Source of the DNA: Euonymus europaeus
Taxonomy: Eukaryota; Streptophyta; Magnoliopsida; Celastrales; Celastraceae
Direction of reading: 5' to 3'
NCBI GenBank assembly: GCA_963580455.1
Contig: OY756963.1
Location: forward strand, 16,201,555 to 16,265,554
Length of the DNA: 64,000 bases
Part shown: positions 60,445 through 64,000 of the stretch, piece by piece
Position numbering within the stretch: position 1 is the stretch's first letter
Layout: every line of letters begins with the position of its first letter
The notes under the pieces: model-generated
What the model saw: only the letters and a program-made list of their open reading frames with translations
Databases searched by the model: none
Told to the model about the DNA's origin: nothing
Made by a program: the position numbers and the translations under genes

Positions 60445-61227
60445 TCATTTCGTCGGGAATTTGATTACCTGATGGTAAGTAGAGGGGACCGCTTTGAGTT
60501 CATGGATCCATGGCCGTCCTAGAATAGCATTGTAGGGAGACGGGCTATCCAAGACGGAGAACGTGGTATTCAAGTTCAACCCCTCACAATATACTTGTAA
60601 GACAATCTCTCCTACGGTATAAGATTGCTCTCCTCCGAAACCTATCAATATGGTCTGTCAACCATAGATATGAGATTCATCAATCTCCATTATCCATAAA
60701 CAGCTCGAGAAAAGTACATTGGTTGAGCTGCCATTATCGACCAGTACCCGTTTAATGTTGAAGTTGGCTATCATTACACATATTACTAAAGCATCATGGT
60801 GCGGATTGAGCAGCTGAGTGGCTTCATTATCAATGAAATTGATAATTTTCCCCGATGGAGTAGATGCTTTAGTCGAACGCAACATAGGATTCCCAGCTTT
60901 CCGTTCGTTCCTTTTTACAGCAGTGTGCGATATTCCACTAATTTCTGAACCGCTGATAATGACTCCAATATTTTTTATTGCTAGAGGGCGTTGGGGTGGC
61001 GTTAGCTCCCTATTTTTTGCAACAGTAGCCTTCCCTTTATCAGACAAAAGGTCTTTGAGATGTCCTCGATTAAGTAGTTCGATCACCTCATCACCCAAGC
61101 CATGACAGTCTCTCGTTAGATGTCCATTGTCCTTGTGAAAGTCACACCATTTCACGCCATCTCTTCTGTCGTACAGAGATCGCATAGGCCTAGGCCACTG
61201 CACTTTGCTTCCCAGCCTTTTCAACAT
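60445..61227 (-). pseudogene. gag zinc knuckle and aspartic protease of element 2
   Basis: The knuckle is seen as CDFHKDNGHLTRDCHGLGDE (about 61143-61084), followed by VIELLNRGHLKDLL. The protease active site is RVLVDNGSSTNVLFSSCLWI (about 60751-60692). After a frame break, TVGEIVLQVYCEGLNLNTTF and SPSPYNAILGRPWIHELKAV (60619-60508) complete it. A stop near 60658 separates the two parts. Confidence 0.88.
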
Positions 61228-62432
61228 AGAAATCAGACGCGCAGGTTCAACATTGAAAATGTACTCAGGTTTTCGTACCCCACGATACGCTGTTCGAGAA
61301 CGATCATACTAGCGGTTATGATCACTCGCTCTTCCCCTTCCACGAATAGTTTGTTCCGGACGAAGATCGTTAAGAGGTTGTTGCTGCAGTGATGGGGTCT
61401 TGTTTCCATCATCTTCCTCTCACTTGACCTGAGCCCACGCTCGTGCCAACGCATCTTCCGTGTTGGCGCACGGAAATTTAGTTAGCTCTTTATATATTTC
61501 ACTACCAGGTATCATGGATTTACGGAAGGCCGACACCACTGTTTCTTCGTTGCAGTTTGGAATTAAAATTTTCTCCGCATTAAACCTTCCCAAATGGGAG
61601 GGCAAAGTTTGACCAATTGTATGCTAGATCTTGTAGAGGTCGTCCGACGATTTCTTTATCCTGCGACTACTGGCGAACTGTTCCACGAACATGTCAAAAA
61701 ATTGGGCAAATGAGAAGATACTATCATTGGGGAGGTTTATGAACCATTGCAATGCCGAACCGGTTAAGCAGCAACCAAACCCCTTGCACATGCATGCCTC
61801 CCTAGCATCTCTTGGGAAAGATATGGTGAGCATCCTCTGACGGTAATAGGCAATGTGGTCGTCCTGATCCGTGGTACCGTTGAAGTACGCCATATTGGGG
61901 AAGCTAAACTTCCTAGGCATCTCAACTATAGAGATCCACTCGACGAAAGGTGTATCAGCGTAACTTTCTGGTTGGCACTTTTTGATTGGGGTTGGAACTC
62001 TGGAAAGCCTTCGGAGGATGCTTCTACCTCCACCAACCTTTGAGAGTGGGACGACTAGGACACGAGCTCGATTCTTTTGGTGGCTGTATTTGGGCCATGT
62101 AGTTTGGGTGGTGGTGGAGTTGACAATATGGGTAAGCTAGAGTCTAGAAGTGTCGAGCGACTGGAACTCTTGCCTGGCGTCATACCACCAAGGTCGGGGA
62201 AATATTTGATGGGATCACCAAACCGCACTTGGGAGATTTGGGGTTGGTTGGCTGTTTGGGATAGTATTTGGCCAATTTTTTTGTGTAGAGAAAGGTTCTC
62301 TACTCGGAATACAACATTCTCGTCCACTAGGATCGAAGAGCGAGCGGAATGCTGATCCATCTGCTCCTTCATAGCTGCAAGCTGGGCAGCAAGATCCTTC
62401 GAATTGTCTGAAGTCATCGAGAAGCTCTTCAC
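61228..62432 (-). pseudogene. gag: gag core of element 2
   Basis: On the minus strand, an N-terminal variable part (62432-62055) is followed by MPRKFSFPNMAYFNGTTDQD DHIAYYRQRM (61920-) and CCLTGSALQWFINLPNDSIF SFAQFFDMFVEQFASSRRIK, the Ty3/gypsy gag core. The frame then stops (61624). It is readable again as MPSHLGRFNAEKILIPNCNE (61605-) and ALARAWAQVK, after which an Arg-rich stretch leads to the knuckle. At least two stops interrupt it. Confidence 0.88.
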
Positions 62433-62464
62433 AATGCAAGTTCGTACCTAAGGTGATTGTCGAG

Positions 62465-62482
62465 GCCCCACGGTGGGCGCCA
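62465..62482 (-). promoter_or_regulatory. Primer-binding site of element 2
   Basis: On the minus strand TGGCGCCCACCGTGGGGC lies three bases (GTT) from the 5' LTR end at 62486, the same spacing as in element 1. Confidence 0.88.
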
Positions 62483-62485
62483 AAC

Positions 62486-63081
62486 TGTAGACCCTAAAAT
62501 CTACAATCAAAAGAATGTCAAGAATGGGTCGTCGACAATCTGATCGAATGCACTGTGTCGAACAAAGGATGAGATGATTTATAGTGAGAGAAGTGAAGAG
62601 GATTTTAGAAAGAGAAGTGGAGCAAGATAATCATCCAGAAAGATTCAAGAGGCTTGGATTACTCATATTTATAGTGTTCAGGTCACGTGATTGGCATATG
62701 CACTATGCTAGTTGTCAAGTGTGAAGCTTGAGTTGGGCCTTGGGCCTTGTTTTGTAAAGGTGGTTTGTACTTTATACTTAAAGATGACTAGCCTTTGGGC
62801 TTTACCGGGTTTGATGGACTCTAATTTTGTGCCGAGCAAGCTTATTAAAATGGATGGGCTCACAAGCCTTTATGGGCCATCGGGCCTTTACGTCTTGTGG
62901 GCTCACAAGCTTCACGTGGGGGATCACAAGCCTTGGTGGGCCAACAGGCCTTTACGTCATGTGGGCTCACAAGCCTGACGAGGGGCTCACAAGCCTTGGT
63001 GGGCCAACAGGCCTTTACGTCTTGTGGGCTCACAAGCCTGACGTAGTACGACTCATAAGTGTACAGTTTTTTGCCCATACA
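62486..63081 (-). repeat. 5' LTR of element 2 (596 bp)
   Basis: It matches the LTR at 53232-53824 throughout, with about 35 differences and a few 1-2 base gaps, mostly in the 63-bp tandem part. The same GGGCTCACAAGCC-based repeats lie at about 62850-63045. Confidence 0.96.
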
Positions 63082-64000
63082 CCCTCCATTTATAAAGAGT
63101 GATTATATGGAGAACTTAAAGGCCTTTCTCCTCCCCAGTTGTGTGATTCGATAGATTCACTAGGCAAATACAGGAAGATGAAGGTATTGACCGTTAGTTG
63201 TGCACCAGCATTTTTCACACTCAAGTAGAGTTTATGCATGATACAATTGATGTGATCATTGGCAGTGATAGTAGAATGAATGTTATCGCAAAATACTTGG
63301 TGAAGTAGCTAAAACTCCCAACGACAAAGCACCTCACACCCTACCACATGAGTTGGGTCAACAAGACATCTATCTTTGTTGCTTCGCAATGCTTGATTTC
63401 CTTCTCCCTGGATAGATATAAGGAGGAGGTATACTGTGATGTCTTACCGATGATGGCATATCAACTCCTTCTAGGCCGCCCAAAGTTATATGACCGCGAT
63501 CTAGTGGATCATATATGGCACAATAAATACTTGAACTTTTTGTTGGATAAGGGGGAGTATAATTATTCCAAACGTTGCAACCTACTATTGTCTCCTCCTC
63601 ACGGCATCATGCCAATTCTCAGGCCACGAGAAGCCCTTCCCGTACCCCTCAAGTCCTTAATATGGCTCAATTTGGGAGGCCTGTAATTAGTCTCAATGGC
63701 GCCTCCTCTTGATTGTCCAACATTATAGTATCAATTTGGAGACTTGTACAACTCAAACCCCTAAAATTGAAGGCACTTTTAGATGAGCATGTTGCCTTGT
63801 TCCTGGAAAATTTACCTGACCACTTACCTCCCATGAGGCCTATCCAACACGTTATAGATCTTGTGCCCGACTGTAATTTGCCAAACCTTCTCTCATACAG
63901 AATGAGTCCCAAGGAACATGATGAATTGAAGAGGCAAGTAGAGGGTTTATTGTAAAAGTTATATTGGAGAGTGAATATCCCTCTTGAGAGTGACTCTCAA
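63082..64000 (+). pseudogene. Protease and start of RT of element 4, right of the element 2 insertion
   Basis: Across broken frames this reads as a gypsy aspartic-protease region. SWVNKTSIFVASQCLISFSL and EEVYCDVLPMMAYQLLLGRP with KLYDRDLVDH (63348-63540) match the protease C-terminal part and linker. It continues with NLPDHLPPMRPIQHVIDLVP and NLLSYRMSPKEHDELKRQVE (63806-63945), the segment just before the RT palm. The wording 'HxIDLVPG...YRMSPKE' is typical of chromovirus-type and related Ty3/gypsy pol. The window ends before the palm. At 63082 the sequence resumes exactly after the CCCTC target copy. Confidence 0.85.

Larger units (their letters stand above)
53232..63081 (-). mobile_element. 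Element 2: Tat-type Ty3/gypsy LTR retrotransposon, 9850 bp, nested in element 4
   Basis: LTRs lie at 53232-53824 and 62486-63081, with target duplication CCCTC (53227-53231 and 63082-63086). On the minus strand come the primer-binding site, gag, knuckle, protease, RT start, RNase H, second RNase H and integrase. An extra gene on the plus strand lies between integrase and the 3' LTR. The RT core is deleted and the integrase catalytic Glu is changed. The LTRs differ by roughly 6 percent (hand count), about twice element 1. Confidence 0.95.

Overview
The window reads as nuclear DNA of a flowering plant, most likely a eudicot. It is AT-rich, its genes are split by GT-AG introns, it contains a nucleus-encoded plastid Clp subunit, and much of it is nested plant retrotransposons. 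I cannot name the species.

Gene island (about 9-24 kb). Two host genes can be rebuilt exon by exon. On the plus strand is CLPR4 (9132-13770; six introns in the coding region; 299 residues), a non-catalytic subunit of the chloroplast ClpPR protease core. On the minus strand, convergent with it, is a GATA26/27-type factor (16955-23298; eight coding exons; 541 residues) with an N-terminal GATA zinc finger and a C-terminal DEUBAD-type domain. The 3.2 kb between their stop codons carries short DNA-transposon derivatives: an inverted-repeat element and a CACTA-type element.

Left flank (1-9 kb). This holds a 5'-truncated L1-type LINE (about 1440-3420), featureless AT-rich DNA, and a strongly degenerate array of roughly 20 units of about 50 bp (7075-8090). 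The array is next to a primer-binding-site-like motif (about 8625) and probably belongs to an eroded LTR element.

Right flank (26-64 kb). This is a nested retrotransposon cluster. Element 1 (26992-36255, plus) is a complete Tat-type Ty3/gypsy element with two 537-bp LTRs and an ATATA target duplication. Directly beside it is an older LTR remnant (about 36272-36914) related to element 2. Next come a decayed PIF/Harbinger transposon (about 36956-40850) with transposase and Myb-like genes, and an older gypsy element 3 (about 41488-49620, minus) that was itself hit by a 2.1-kb insertion. Element 2 (53232-63081, minus) has LTRs of 593 and 596 bp and a CCCTC target duplication. It sits inside the gag-protease region of element 4 (about 52440-64000, plus).

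Elements 1 and 2 share a design: dual RNase H, a TGGCGCC primer-binding site three bases after the 5' LTR, and an extra gene antisense to pol between pol and the 3' LTR. The antisense gene resembles the plant family Pfam calls 'putative gypsy type transposon' (Transposase_28). In element 2 it has two apparently intact introns. All bodies are broken, and nearly all the stop codons I could interpret fit C:G to T:A change. Element 2 has also lost its reverse-transcriptase core and its integrase catalytic glutamate. I see no CRISPR, tRNA gene or rRNA gene.
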